Shown here: positions 42,841 through 51,623 of the stretch, one piece after another
Numbering within the stretch: position 1 is the first letter of the stretch
Layout of the letters: the number at the start of each line of letters is the position of its first letter
Source: Pseudomonas maioricensis
GTDB lineage: Bacteria; Pseudomonadota; Gammaproteobacteria; Pseudomonadales; Pseudomonadaceae
NCBI RefSeq assembly: GCF_022790535.1
Contig: NZ_LOHG01000010.1
Coordinates: 191,827 to 255,826, forward strand
Direction: 5' to 3'
Length of the DNA: 64,000 nucleotides
The notes under the pieces: generated by a model
Seen by the model: only the letters and a program-made list of their open reading frames with translations
Told to the model about the DNA's origin: nothing
The model's database searches: none
Made by a program: the position numbers and the translations under genes

Positions 42841-44028
42841 TTAAGGCTTCAACGGTACGATCTGGTCGTTGACGAAGTGCGTGAACAGATAGTCGTCCGG
42901 CCCCAGCGCATCGTGTTTCTGCGCGGTGAACGGCTGTTTGTAATGTTTGATCAAACCGTCGTATTCACTGATGGCGTAGAAACCGTCGCGGACCGCTTTG
43001 CCGTCGGTACTGCCAGCTTTCTCGATGGCCAGTGCGGCCAGATGCAGCGCGTCGTAGGCGTTGGCGATACCCACGGCAGGCGTAACGTCAGCCAGGGTCT
43101 TGATTTGCGGATAAGTGCTTTTCAGCGCGCTCAGCAGGGCATCGCCCTTGGCGCTGTTGTGTTCGGTGAACACGTAGGTCTGAATGAAGTGCACGCGGGA
43201 AGCATTCGGCCCGGCCAGCTCACCGAAACGACCGCCCGCCGGACCCCAGTGGGACACAACCGGTACATCCCAGCCCATGCGATCCAGGGATTTGACGACC
43301 TGTGCCGAAGGGCCGACGTTGCCCACCATCAGCAGGGTGTCAGCTCCAGCGTTTTTCAGACGGGTCAGCTGCGGTACGACGTCGAGGTCGCTGTCCTGAA
43401 TGCGTTCAACCCCGGCGTTGGCCATGCCGCGTTTTTCCAGCGCACGTTTAAAGCCGGCTTCGTTGGACTCACCCCACGGGTTGTTGATCAGGATCATTCC
43501 CGGCTTTTTCATGCCGTTATCGACGCCGTATTTCACCAGCGCTTCGTCCACCAGTTCGTCGACTGCCGAAACCCGGAACACGTAGTTATCAGCAGCGCCG
43601 TTCTCGGTGATTTTGGTACCCGCTGCCCAGATGCCCATGAACGGCACCTTCATCTGATTGGCCAGCGGCACAATGGCCAGAGACACCGGTGTATCCAGGC
43701 CGCCAAACAACACGGTGACCTTTTCCCGCTGGACCAGCTCGCGAGCGGCCAGCATGCCCTTGGACGGGTTGCTTTCATCGTCGCGGCGCACCAGCTCCAG
43801 TTGACGTCCGAGTACGCCACCCTTGGCGTTGACTTCATTGATGGCCATGGTCAGGCCGCGGGTCAGGGCTTCGCCGGATTTGGCTGACTGCCCTGACAGG
43901 GCTGCCACCAGTCCGACTTTGATCGGCGGCTCAGCGGCTTGCGCGCCACCGAACATAGCCATGTTGAGCGTGACTGCCGCAGCCACGGGAAACAGCAGAC
44001 GTTGCAGGTTTGGAAGCCGGATGGCCAT
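42841..44028 (-). CDS. Periplasmic branched-chain-amino-acid-type substrate-binding protein
   Basis: A 395-residue type I binding protein. Sec signal peptide (LLFPVAAAVTLNMAMFGG, cleavage after AQA), then PPIKVGLVAALSGQSAKSGEALTRGL, ELVRRDDESNPSKGMLAARELV and LFGGLDTPVSLAIVPLANQ. First gene of the operon that runs through LivH, LivM-G-F and the amidohydrolase; GGAGAA precedes ATG. The family also binds amides, urea and aromatic acids, so leucine need not be the ligand. Two operator-like palindromes stand just upstream. Confidence 0.93.
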   Translation of the reverse strand: MAIRLPNLQRLLFPVAAAVTLNMAMFGGAQAAEPPIKVGLVAALSGQSAKSGEALTRGLTMAINEVNAKGGVLGRQLELVRRDDESNPSKGMLAARELVQREKVTVLFGGLDTPVSLAIVPLANQMKVPFMGIWAAGTKITENGAADNYVFRVSAVDELVDEALVKYGVDNGMKKPGMILINNPWGESNEAGFKRALEKRGMANAGVERIQDSDLDVVPQLTRLKNAGADTLLMVGNVGPSAQVVKSLDRMGWDVPVVSHWGPAGGRFGELAGPNASRVHFIQTYVFTEHNSAKGDALLSALKSTYPQIKTLADVTPAVGIANAYDALHLAALAIEKAGSTDGKAVRDGFYAISEYDGLIKHYKQPFTAQKHDALGPDDYLFTHFVNDQIVPLKP

Positions 44029-44043
44029 AGTGTGTTCTCCTGA

Positions 44044-44074
44044 TTGCTAGCAGTTGCATATTTATTGCTAGCAA
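44044..44074. promoter_or_regulatory. Paired TTGCTAGCA palindromes upstream of the ABC importer operon
   Basis: TTGCTAGCAG (44044-44053) and the perfect palindrome TTGCTAGCAA (44065-44074) are centred exactly 21 nt apart, on the same face of the helix, 16 nt upstream of the binding-protein start. The divergent NTF2-like gene begins 140 nt away. Matches the pair before the GGT gene, so both are probably operators of the GntR protein of this island. Confidence 0.65.
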
Positions 44075-44215
44075 GTAGGATGCCAGTCGTAACGGCCCGC
44101 AAAACGTTGGTTTTTTCAAGAGATCTTCAACGATTGCGCGCCAAATTAAAGCGGCATGCACCATGGGGATGCGTGATGGCAATTTTAACCAAGTCCAAGG
44201 GCGGGAGATAAAGCG

Positions 44216-44614
44216 ATGTCGGAAGTTAATAAAGATGTACAGATTGTTAGCAATTTTCTGGAAGCGTCCATGGCGCCGGATCCGGTTCGGGCCGCAACGT
44301 TCATGAGTGAGGACGTGAAGATCACCTTCACAGGGGGCCGCGTGATGCCCACCCCGCAGGACATCACCGCGTTCAATGGCTCGCGCTACGCCTGGGTCAA
44401 AAAGGCGTTGGGCAACTTCGACTGGATGGATCGCGGTGATCATACCGTGGTGTATTCCAACGGCACGCTTTACGGCGAATGGCCGGACGGTCGTAGTTTT
44501 TCGGGCAATCGCTATCTGGATCGCTTCGAGGTCCGCAACGGCAAGATCACTCATATGGACGTCTGGAATGACAGCGCCGAGTGGTTGCTGGTGCCGGAGA
44601 TTGCCAAGGCTTGA
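44216..44614 (+). CDS. NTF2/SnoaL-like small protein
   Basis: A 132-residue cone-shaped alpha+beta barrel: VQIVSNFLEASMAPDPVRAATFMSEDVKITF, YAWVKKALGNFDW, TLYGEWPDGRSFSGNRYLDRFEVRNGKITHMDVW. SnoaL-like proteins act as isomerases, hydratases or non-catalytic binders. GGGAG 8 nt before ATG. It is divergent from the ABC importer operon and shares its regulatory region, so it likely belongs to the same catabolic island. Confidence 0.85.
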   Translation: MSEVNKDVQIVSNFLEASMAPDPVRAATFMSEDVKITFTGGRVMPTPQDITAFNGSRYAWVKKALGNFDWMDRGDHTVVYSNGTLYGEWPDGRSFSGNRYLDRFEVRNGKITHMDVWNDSAEWLLVPEIAKA

Positions 44615-44702
44615 CTGGCTGCTGGATTGATCCGCCGTTTCAGAGTTGAAATGCTTTCCCGTGGGTGTCATGACTGGGACTGGCTTGGCTCACCGCGAAA
44701 CC

Positions 44703-44794
44703 TGTGGGACCGAATTTATTCGGGAAGGCGGCATTCCAGACGATACACAGGCTGCGGATGTACTAACCCCTTCGCGAATGAATTCGCTCCCACG
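44703..44794. repeat. REPIN, GTGGGAGCGAATTCATTCGCGAAGG type (diverged left arm)
   Basis: Right arm CCTTCGCGAATGAATTCGC (about 44769-44793) pairs with a diverged left arm GTGGGACCGAATTTATTCGG at 44704. It fills the first third of the 361-nt gap to the aminotransferase gene; the remaining sequence up to 44975 shows no gene and no clear promoter. Confidence 0.85.
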
Positions 44795-44975
44795 GGAATT
44801 GTGTTTGCAGGCCAGCTTAGAGTCTCCCCACAGGTCCAGCGTCTGGCTGAAGTCAAAAACTCATGGGCTGACGCCACATACCGCACATGGCCCGTGCTTC
44901 CATCCACACTGGCCTTTGTGAAGAGCGTCGCGGTAAGGTGGTGGTTTCTTCACTCGCACTCAGAGAGGCCGTGGT

Positions 44976-46154
44976 ATGCGCTTTTCCCCCTTTGTCGAAC
45001 GGATAGCCGGGCAGGGCGTTGCCGCCTGGGATATTCACTTCGCTGCCTGGCAAGCCCAGCGTAATGGGGAGGATGTGATCATTCTCAGTGTCGGTGACCC
45101 TGATTTCGCGACCCCGGACTTCATTACCGAGGCAGCCGTCGGCGCACTGCACGCCGGGGACACCCATTACACCGATATCGCTGGCCGTCCTGCATTGCGT
45201 GAGGCCATTGCCGAGCGCTATTCCAATCGTCTTGGACGGTCTGTACAGGCGGAAAACGTGATCACGTTGGCCGGTGCGCAAAATGCTTTGTTTGTAAGCG
45301 CCATGTGCTTGTTGCAAGCGGGTGACGAAGTCATTGTCCTTGACCCGATGTACGTCACTTATGAGGCAACCCTCAAGGCAAGTGGGGCAACGCCGGTGCG
45401 TGTCAAGTGTGAGGCCGATGCTGGTTTTCGCCCGGATATCGCTCGTCTCAAGGCGGCTATTACCCCACGTACTCGCGCTATTTTTTTCTCCAATCCCAAT
45501 AATCCAACCGGCGTTGTGCTCACTGCCGAAGAGCTGCAGGGCATTGCCGAGGTGGCCATCGCCCATGATCTATGGGTCGTCGTCGACGAAGTTTACGAAA
45601 GCCTCTGCTACGAGCGTGAACACACCAGTCTGGCCAGTTTGCCGGGCATGGCTGAGCGCTGCGTGATTGTTGGCAGCTTGTCCAAATCCCATGCAATGAC
45701 CGGCTGGCGATTTGGCTGGATCATCGCCGACCCGCAGTTAGTGAGCCACGCGGAAAATCTTTCGTTGAGCATGCTTTACGGCTTGCCCGGTTTCGTCATG
45801 GCGGGGGCGCTGGCAGCGGTGCTTGCCCACGAAGAAGTAACGGTGGGCATGCGCGATATTTATCAACGCAGACGCGATCTGGTGGTCAACGGTTTGAGTG
45901 AGTGCCCCGGTATCGAGGTGCGCAGCCCCGACGCCGGCATGTTCGTCCTGCTGGACGTGCGTGGTACGGGCCTGAGCTCGCTGGACTTTGCCTGGCGCCT
46001 GTTCCGCGAGGCGGGTGTGTCGGTGCTGGACGCCGCCGCATTCGGGGAGCCCGCGCAGGGTTTTGTGCGGTTGTCGTTCACCGTAAGCGATGAGCAACTG
46101 GCCCGCGCTTGTGTGCGAATCAAGTCGTTCGTGACGACGCTCGACAAGTTTTGA
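44976..46154 (+). CDS. PLP-dependent aminotransferase, AruH-like
   Basis: A 392-residue fold-type I aminotransferase. Motifs: LSVGDPDFATPDFI, LAGAQNALF, FSNPNNPTGVVL, VVVDEVYESL and PLP lysine Lys237 in GSLSKSHAMTGWRFGW. The start FVERIAGQGVAAWDIHF and the GRPALREAIAERY region resemble P. aeruginosa AruH, arginine:pyruvate transaminase (from memory), better than aspartate aminotransferase. No other aru genes are adjacent. Followed after 13 nt by a flavin reductase gene, so the two form an operon. Confidence 0.85.
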   Translation: MRFSPFVERIAGQGVAAWDIHFAAWQAQRNGEDVIILSVGDPDFATPDFITEAAVGALHAGDTHYTDIAGRPALREAIAERYSNRLGRSVQAENVITLAGAQNALFVSAMCLLQAGDEVIVLDPMYVTYEATLKASGATPVRVKCEADAGFRPDIARLKAAITPRTRAIFFSNPNNPTGVVLTAEELQGIAEVAIAHDLWVVVDEVYESLCYEREHTSLASLPGMAERCVIVGSLSKSHAMTGWRFGWIIADPQLVSHAENLSLSMLYGLPGFVMAGALAAVLAHEEVTVGMRDIYQRRRDLVVNGLSECPGIEVRSPDAGMFVLLDVRGTGLSSLDFAWRLFREAGVSVLDAAAFGEPAQGFVRLSFTVSDEQLARACVRIKSFVTTLDKF

Positions 46155-46167
46155 ATAAGGTATTTCC

Positions 46168-46755
46168 GTGAACGAATTTATTGCCCCTGTTGACCCGGCC
46201 AAGGCCTACCGCTTGCTCAATCACGGCCCGACAGTGCTTGTCTCTGCCAGGCACGAAGGGGTCGACAACGTCATGGCGGCCGCTTGGGCCTGTGCGCTGG
46301 ATTTCATGCCTGCCAAGCTCACCGTGGTCCTCGACAAAATTGCCAAAACCCGTGAGCTGGTTGAGAAGAGCGGGCTGTTCGTGATTCAGGTGCCGACGGC
46401 CGCGCAATTGCGACTGACCCATGAAGTGGGCACGCGAAGCTTGTTCGATGAGGCGGACAAACTTCAGCGCTCCGGTGTGGAACTGTTCGATGTTCCCGGC
46501 CATGATCAGCCATTTGTGGCTGGATGCTCTGCCTGGCTGGCGTGTCGCCTGATCCCCGAACCGCACAATCAGTCGAGTTACGACTTGTTCATCGGTGAAG
46601 TCGTTGGGGCATGGGCCGACACGCGTGTGTTCAAGGACGGGCACTGGCATTTCGAAAGTGCCGATCCCGCGTGGCGCAGCTTGCACTACATCGCGGGCGG
46701 GCATTTTTATGCAATTGGCGAGGCGCTGGACGTTCCGGGTAGCGAAGACGCCTGA
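46168..46755 (+). CDS. Flavin reductase-like FMN-binding protein
   Basis: A 195-residue split-barrel protein of the flavin reductase/DIM6-NTAB family: GPTVLVSARHEGVDNVMAAAWACALDFMPAKLTVVLDK, SGLFVIQVPTAAQ, and a long C-terminal part with AGCSAWLACRLIPEP. It starts with GTG, preceded by TAAGG. Proteins like this supply reduced FMN to monooxygenases or act alone; no monooxygenase is adjacent. Probably co-transcribed with the aminotransferase. Confidence 0.87.
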   Translation: MNEFIAPVDPAKAYRLLNHGPTVLVSARHEGVDNVMAAAWACALDFMPAKLTVVLDKIAKTRELVEKSGLFVIQVPTAAQLRLTHEVGTRSLFDEADKLQRSGVELFDVPGHDQPFVAGCSAWLACRLIPEPHNQSSYDLFIGEVVGAWADTRVFKDGHWHFESADPAWRSLHYIAGGHFYAIGEALDVPGSEDA

Positions 46756-46773
46756 GGGCTGCTTACACGGCCC

Positions 46774-47664
46774 TCAACGTGTCTGAACCAGCTCCAGAAT
46801 CACGTTTCCGGCGGCCGATGGCTCAATCAGCAGGCGTGTTGAGTCAGCATGATGGGGCACCTGATTGCTCTCGATAATCGCCCGCGCGGCGTGCAGATTT
46901 TTGCTATTGATCCGCAGGGCAATCGCGTGGGGTCGCTCGTTCGCGGCTTCAGGCAGGTTGACCCCGGCAAACTCGGTTTTAGCCGTGCTCAGCGACATGG
47001 CGCGCAATACGCCACAGCCGGTGTCAGCCTCCAGCACATCGCCGTTGTAGCGCACGGCATCGCCATACAGTGCCTTCCAGCGGGGCTCCAGTTGCGCAGG
47101 GTCTGCGAGGTAAGTCACTGCAAGGATGCCATCGGCACCGTTGGGATGATTTTGCCATTCCGGTACCCAGATCAATTCCGGGCGGTGTTGATGGCAGATG
47201 AAGTTGGACACGTCAGGATGCTTTTCGTCCATGAACAGCCCTAGGGACACTACGGCTTCATCCGGGCTGCCGTCGGGCAAGGTCATCTTGCGTCGGAAGT
47301 CGATGCGACCCTGGCTCGCCAGACCCGCTTTTGTCAGCCGTGAGTAGTCGGCATCTGCGTCCTTGCTGTGCAGCGCCACCAGCGAAACACCTTCTTCGCC
47401 GCGATCAATAAACGTGCCCAACTGGCGACCGAAGCAGAAGCCGTTCACCGAATTGGTACCAAATTTCGAGGCGTCATCCACGGCGATGATCTCGATAAAG
47501 TTGCTCGGGAACATTACTAACGTGGTGACAGTGCCCCATGGGTGATAACTGACGGGCGAGGGGGCAAAACCCATCTTGCGGTACAGCTCCAGGGCTTGCG
47601 GGTGATTGCGTACGGTAACCAGCGGGTGGTCAATGCCCTGTGGGGATTGAGCGGCTGCGGCCAT
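46774..47664 (-). CDS. VOC-superfamily glyoxalase-like protein
   Basis: A 296-residue protein with a Glyoxalase_3-type domain: GIDHPLVTVRNHPQALELYRKMGFAPSP, FPSNFIEIIAVDD, and in the second half HPDVSNFICHQHRPELIW and YLADPAQLEPRWKALYG, two betaalphabetabetabeta modules. Likely a metal-dependent lyase or dioxygenase relative; reaction unknown. ATG 47664 is 8 nt from GGGAG, better than ATG 47670, though the latter overlaps the upstream stop in ATGA. It is co-transcribed with serine acetyltransferase. Confidence 0.85.
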   Translation of the reverse strand: MAAAAQSPQGIDHPLVTVRNHPQALELYRKMGFAPSPVSYHPWGTVTTLVMFPSNFIEIIAVDDASKFGTNSVNGFCFGRQLGTFIDRGEEGVSLVALHSKDADADYSRLTKAGLASQGRIDFRRKMTLPDGSPDEAVVSLGLFMDEKHPDVSNFICHQHRPELIWVPEWQNHPNGADGILAVTYLADPAQLEPRWKALYGDAVRYNGDVLEADTGCGVLRAMSLSTAKTEFAGVNLPEAANERPHAIALRINSKNLHAARAIIESNQVPHHADSTRLLIEPSAAGNVILELVQTR

Positions 47665-47666
47665 GA

Positions 47667-48443
47667 TCATTGCTCCCGTTCGGTGATGGTTTTCGAGGTC
47701 AGGGTCGCCAGCGAATGCGGTGCGCTACCGACGATTTTCGCCGGTGTGCCCGCGACTACTGCGCCCGCGGGTACCGGCTTGAGCACCACGGCATTGGCAG
47801 CCACGATGGCCTTGGCGCCGACTTCTATGTTGCCCAGTACGGTGGCACCCGCACAGAGCAATGCGCCTCGGCGGATCTTGGGATGACGGTCGCCAACTTC
47901 CGCGAGCGTGCTGCCCAGTGTTACGCCATGCCAGAGGCTGACTTCGTCTTCAACCACAGCAGTCTCGCCAATGACCAGGCCGATGCCGTGATCCACGAAC
48001 AGCGCTTTGCCTAATCTGGCCGCCGGGTGAATATCAATGCTCCAGGTGTTGGCTGCCCAGTTCTGGACCAGCACTGCGCTCTGGATATCACCTTCATTCC
48101 ACAAGGCGTGGCCGATACGATAGGCCTGCACCGCCTGGATACCCCGGAAAGTCAGAAATGCGGTCAGGTGATCGGGGCAGGCCGGATTGACGATCACCAG
48201 ATGATTGATGTCTGCCGCTGCGGCTGATGCGATATCGGGATGGGCGCGAATGATGTCGGTGAACCAGTTCGTCAGGTCGGCATTGTTGGCCTGGCCTTTG
48301 AGCTGCCGGGCAAGATTCGCTGCCAGCGCTGTTTCGAAGGAGGGCTGCGACACAATCCCTTGCTGCACATATTGGCTCAATACGGGATTGCGATCAGCCA
48401 ACTGTCGGGCTTGATCCTGCAGGCGCTGCCAAAGGGAATCCAT
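47667..48443 (-). CDS. Serine O-acetyltransferase
   Basis: A 258-residue acetyltransferase. An N-terminal helical domain is followed by the left-handed beta-helix with hexapeptide repeats: TWSIDIHPAARLGKALFVDHGIGLVIGETAVVEDEVSLWHGVTLGS-type sequence (His in DHGIGLVIGE) and GALLCAGATVLGNIEVGAKAIVAANAVVLKPVPAGAVVAGTPAKIVG-type C-terminus. It makes O-acetylserine for cysteine. It looks closer to the long CysE form than to NifP-like. GGAGAAGG precedes ATG 48443. Second copies of cysE are common in Pseudomonas; the VOC partner is unusual. Confidence 0.93.
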   Translation of the reverse strand: MDSLWQRLQDQARQLADRNPVLSQYVQQGIVSQPSFETALAANLARQLKGQANNADLTNWFTDIIRAHPDIASAAAADINHLVIVNPACPDHLTAFLTFRGIQAVQAYRIGHALWNEGDIQSAVLVQNWAANTWSIDIHPAARLGKALFVDHGIGLVIGETAVVEDEVSLWHGVTLGSTLAEVGDRHPKIRRGALLCAGATVLGNIEVGAKAIVAANAVVLKPVPAGAVVAGTPAKIVGSAPHSLATLTSKTITEREQ

Positions 48444-48661
48444 GACCTTCTCCTTTTTGGGGTCGACCGAGTATGGGCAGGCACAGGGGGCGCTATCAAT
48501 CCTCATGGGGTGATAGCTCTGTTGCTTTTTTCGCAACGCAGAAGGGCCGGGCTCTCGTCAGATGCCTGCTGCATTGATGGCTTTTTGACACGGATTCTGC
48601 CCGCTGTTACGGTGCCGTCCGCTGTCTGACCCATCACTGTTTCTATACGAAGGACCGTTAA

Positions 48662-49147
48662 ATGTATTACCCGCGTGAGGCTGAAAAAGACCATCTCTAC
48701 AATCGGGTCATTCTGTTGATCATCGCTTGTTGCGTGATGTTGGTGCTCGCCGCCATGGCGCGAAGCAGCGGTTTGATTTACGGCGCGATCAAGACAGGCG
48801 CGGTTGAAGTCAACGCGACCGTGACGCAAGTGGAGGACATTTCGAGAACCTCCGACATGAAGCTGATCCACTACCGGTACGTCGATCAGAACGAGCAAAC
48901 CCATGATGACGCTTACGTTCGTGACTGGCCCGAGAAGAGCGAATCGTATGAGGTGGGGCAGACGGTGCCGGTTCTGTACTCGCGCTGGTTCCCGTCGAAA
49001 AACTCTTTTTCAGGCAAGCTCAACAGTCATAGGCCTGGTTTTTTCATCATGACTGGCTGCTTATCGCTAGCGTTGCTGACGCTATTGATCTCGCTGTGGA
49101 CGATCAGACGCATCGGAATTTTGAAGGCTGAAGACCGTTATTACTGA
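48662..49147 (+). CDS. DUF3592-family membrane protein
   Basis: A 161-residue protein with two membrane helices (about 17-35 and 130-150) enclosing a periplasmic beta domain of the DUF3592 kind: VNATVTQVEDISRTSDMKLIHYRYVDQN and VGQTVPVLYSRWFPSKNSF. Function unknown. Monocistronic between divergent cysE-like and convergent dienelactone hydrolase genes. Confidence 0.82.
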   Translation: MYYPREAEKDHLYNRVILLIIACCVMLVLAAMARSSGLIYGAIKTGAVEVNATVTQVEDISRTSDMKLIHYRYVDQNEQTHDDAYVRDWPEKSESYEVGQTVPVLYSRWFPSKNSFSGKLNSHRPGFFIMTGCLSLALLTLLISLWTIRRIGILKAEDRYY

Positions 49148-49241
49148 CACTGCGGTCTGCTGTCATTCTGACTGGCTGGCAGTCGGCCAGATTCCCAGGC
49201 ATTCAAGCCGGAGATCGACCGACTGACTACAGCGATTTATC

Positions 49242-50129
49242 TCAAACCAGGTATTTGTTAAACCACTCCAGCGTCCGGTCCCAGGCCAGTTTGGCGGCCG
49301 CTTCGTCGTAGCGCGGAGTGGAGTCATTATGGAAACCATGGTTGGCCCCCGGATAAACGTATGCCTGATACGTTTTGCCAGCCGCTTTCAATGCCTGCTC
49401 ATAAGCCGCTGCGCCTTCATTGATGCGGGTGTCCAGTTCGCCGTAGTGGATCAATAGCGGTGCCTTGATTCGTGGCACGTCTGCGGTGTTGGCCTGACGT
49501 CCGTAGAAGGGGACGGCGGCAGCCAGTTCGGGGTATGCAACGGCTGCCGCGTTGGCAACACCGCCGCCATAACAGAAGCCGGTGATGCCGACTTTGCCGG
49601 TGGACGCGTCGTGCTTCATCATCCACTCGATGGCAGCGAAGAAGTCGTTCATCAGTTTTTCCGGGTTAACGGTCTGCTGCAGCTCGCGACCTTTGTCATC
49701 GTTACCCGGGTAGCCGCCCACTGAGGTCAGGCCATCGGGGGCGAGGGCAATGAAACCGGCTTTCGCCACGCGGCGAGCGACGTCTTCGATATAGGGGTTG
49801 AGCCCGCGATTTTCATGTGCAACAACCACTGCAGGTAGCTTACCGGTGGCCTTTGCCGGGCGCACCAGATAAGCGCGGACCTGCCCGTGACCTTTGGGCG
49901 ATGGGTAGGTGACGTATTCGGCGACGATATCCGGGTCGGTGAATTCCACCTGCTGGGCCAGCGCGTAGTTGGGGCTTAACGAGGCGAGTACTGCGCTGGC
50001 CGTCAGGCCGAATACGGTGAAGGCAGCGGCGCGATCAAGAAATTCACGTCTGTTGATCTTGCCGTGGGCGTAGTAGTCGTACAACTCAAGCAGTTCCGGG
50101 GAAAAATCTTTCGCGGTAAGACGCTCCAT
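49242..50129 (-). CDS. Tat-exported dienelactone hydrolase-family protein
   Basis: A 295-residue enzyme. It has a long N-terminal region with the Tat motif INRREFLDRAAAFTVFG and a probable cleavage after YALA (residue 58). The catalytic triad of the dienelactone family is seen as Cys186 in GITGFCYGGG, Asp in HYGELDTR and His in GANHGFHND. The substrate is unknown; exported members are common in Pseudomonas. AGGAG lies 7 nt before ATG 50129. Single gene. Confidence 0.92.
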   Translation of the reverse strand: MERLTAKDFSPELLELYDYYAHGKINRREFLDRAAAFTVFGLTASAVLASLSPNYALAQQVEFTDPDIVAEYVTYPSPKGHGQVRAYLVRPAKATGKLPAVVVAHENRGLNPYIEDVARRVAKAGFIALAPDGLTSVGGYPGNDDKGRELQQTVNPEKLMNDFFAAIEWMMKHDASTGKVGITGFCYGGGVANAAAVAYPELAAAVPFYGRQANTADVPRIKAPLLIHYGELDTRINEGAAAYEQALKAAGKTYQAYVYPGANHGFHNDSTPRYDEAAAKLAWDRTLEWFNKYLV

Positions 50130-50242
50130 CTGTTCGCTCCTTCTTCGGTCAGTCGGCTGATTAAAGCAGTCTTTACCGGTGAGGCAAATGGGCATTGGGG
50201 AACTGTCCTTGGCACACCGTTATCGCGGATCAAACTCGATTT

Positions 50243-50349
50243 CATGTGGGAGCGGTGCTTGGTCTGGGCGGCATTCCGACGATAAGAACACCGCGGTTTG
50301 TACTTCAGAACGCGTCGCCTCTATCGCGGGCAAGCACCGCTCCCACATG
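50243..50349. repeat. REPIN with short arms, CATGTGGGAGCGGTGCTTG type
   Basis: Perfect 19-bp arms CATGTGGGAGCGGTGCTTG (50243-50261) and complement (50331-50349), 69 nt apart. It lies in the 368-nt gap between the hydrolase and GNAT genes, whose remainder includes a GGTCCGAGG/ACGTCGGTCCG inverted patch near 50440 and no gene. Confidence 0.9.
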
Positions 50350-50497
50350 AAAATCGCGTCTATTCAGTGCCTTTGACCGCTACAGAGCAGTGCGGCGTTG
50401 CGCGCTCTGTTCTGATACCAATAGCGGGTATGATGGCGCCACCTCGGACCGATGACGTCGGTCCGGGGATGACCTGAAGTCTGGAGCCGCTACCCCG

Positions 50498-51202
50498 ATG
50501 TTCACCGTTACCCGCTTTGAAAACCCGCCACCCGAGTCCATCAAAAGCCAGATCATGCAGATGGTGGTGGATTACATCACTGACATCAGCATGGTCAACA
50601 TCGCGCCCAGCAATCCGTTGTACAGCCTCTATCAATATGGCGTCGGCTTCGAGGTTCACCTTTATATCGAGGCCATGGACGGGTCCAAAGGGATCCCTGT
50701 GGAATTGATCGTCGCGCTGGACGCTGATGAGCCGGACACCGTTATCGGCTTTCTGCTGTATTTGCCCGTCAAGGATGATCCGGATGCGTGCGCGGTAGCG
50801 TTTATGGCCGTGCAAGCCAGCCAGCGCCGCAAAGGCGTGGCGCGCGGCATGCTCAAGGAGATGACCGGACGCTACCCGCACGCCGAACTTGCCTGTCGCG
50901 CCGCCGCCGTGCCGCGCTTCGAAGCAATGGGGTTTCAGGTTCTGGCCGCGCGCGGTCCACAGGTCCTGATGAACACGTGGGATCACGGCACTGAGGGGTT
51001 GGTGGCAGTGCTGGACGTTGCGCCGATCTACAATTCGCTGGAGATTCGGCAAATTCATGCATATCTACTTCAGCAGCACGGAAAACGGCCGATGATAGAG
51101 GCTGAGAAACAGCGTGATCGGCATCTGGATCAACTGACGCGACAAGCCAAAGCCCTTGTTGATGCGCGTCAAAGACCAGCGTCCAATGACACTATTGATT
51201 AA
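50498..51202 (+). CDS. GNAT-family acetyltransferase-like protein
   Basis: A 234-residue protein. The GNAT core is residues 30-165 with the acetyl-CoA pyrophosphate motif ASQRRKGVARGMLKEM, preceded by VAFMAVQ and followed by AVPRFEAMGF. The C-terminal ~70 residues form a charged helical tail (EAEKQRDRHLDQLTRQAKALVDA). Target unknown. The 420-nt gap after it contains no convincing gene. Confidence 0.8.
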   Translation: MFTVTRFENPPPESIKSQIMQMVVDYITDISMVNIAPSNPLYSLYQYGVGFEVHLYIEAMDGSKGIPVELIVALDADEPDTVIGFLLYLPVKDDPDACAVAFMAVQASQRRKGVARGMLKEMTGRYPHAELACRAAAVPRFEAMGFQVLAARGPQVLMNTWDHGTEGLVAVLDVAPIYNSLEIRQIHAYLLQQHGKRPMIEAEKQRDRHLDQLTRQAKALVDARQRPASNDTID

Positions 51203-51623
51203 TACGCACGTTTGATTATCGGTAAAAGTTCGCTCCGCAACCTGTATCCGATTACAATTACCGTTCGCGGTTCCCGAAACACGTGTACATATGTGCTTAA
51301 CATCGCATGATCTTCTGGTGTGACAAATATCAGATGTTGTTCCGTGAAAGGCCTGGGTGCTGGTTGTAACAAGGTTGTCGGGGCTGTTTATTCCGACGAT
51401 GTACCAAGAGATTCAATGTCACTCAGCAGCTGAAAACAATGGCAAACAAGAAGTCAGCTCAGGAGAGACAAGAGAGTGAGGTTGATAGCAGTAAATCAGC
51501 CTTGTATGTCCAGCCGTCGGTCCTGCCGATTGCCGATGTTCACGATGCCACGTCGCATGCGTGTAACCGGTATCAGATGCGTAGATTGACGGAGGGATGA
51601 CGTTCTATCCTGGAAATCACAGT
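51203..51623. other. 421-nt gap upstream of mqo
   Basis: No gene or hairpin that I can support. A 53-codon frame from ATG 51440 to the TGA at 51598 lacks a ribosome site and is probably chance. The AT-rich 51280-51340 part (ACACGTGTACATATGTGC) is the likeliest promoter area for mqo. Confidence 0.4.

Noticed and set aside
51440..51600. 53-codon frame upstream of mqo
   Set aside because: No ribosome site and composition unlike neighbours; overlaps mqo start area.
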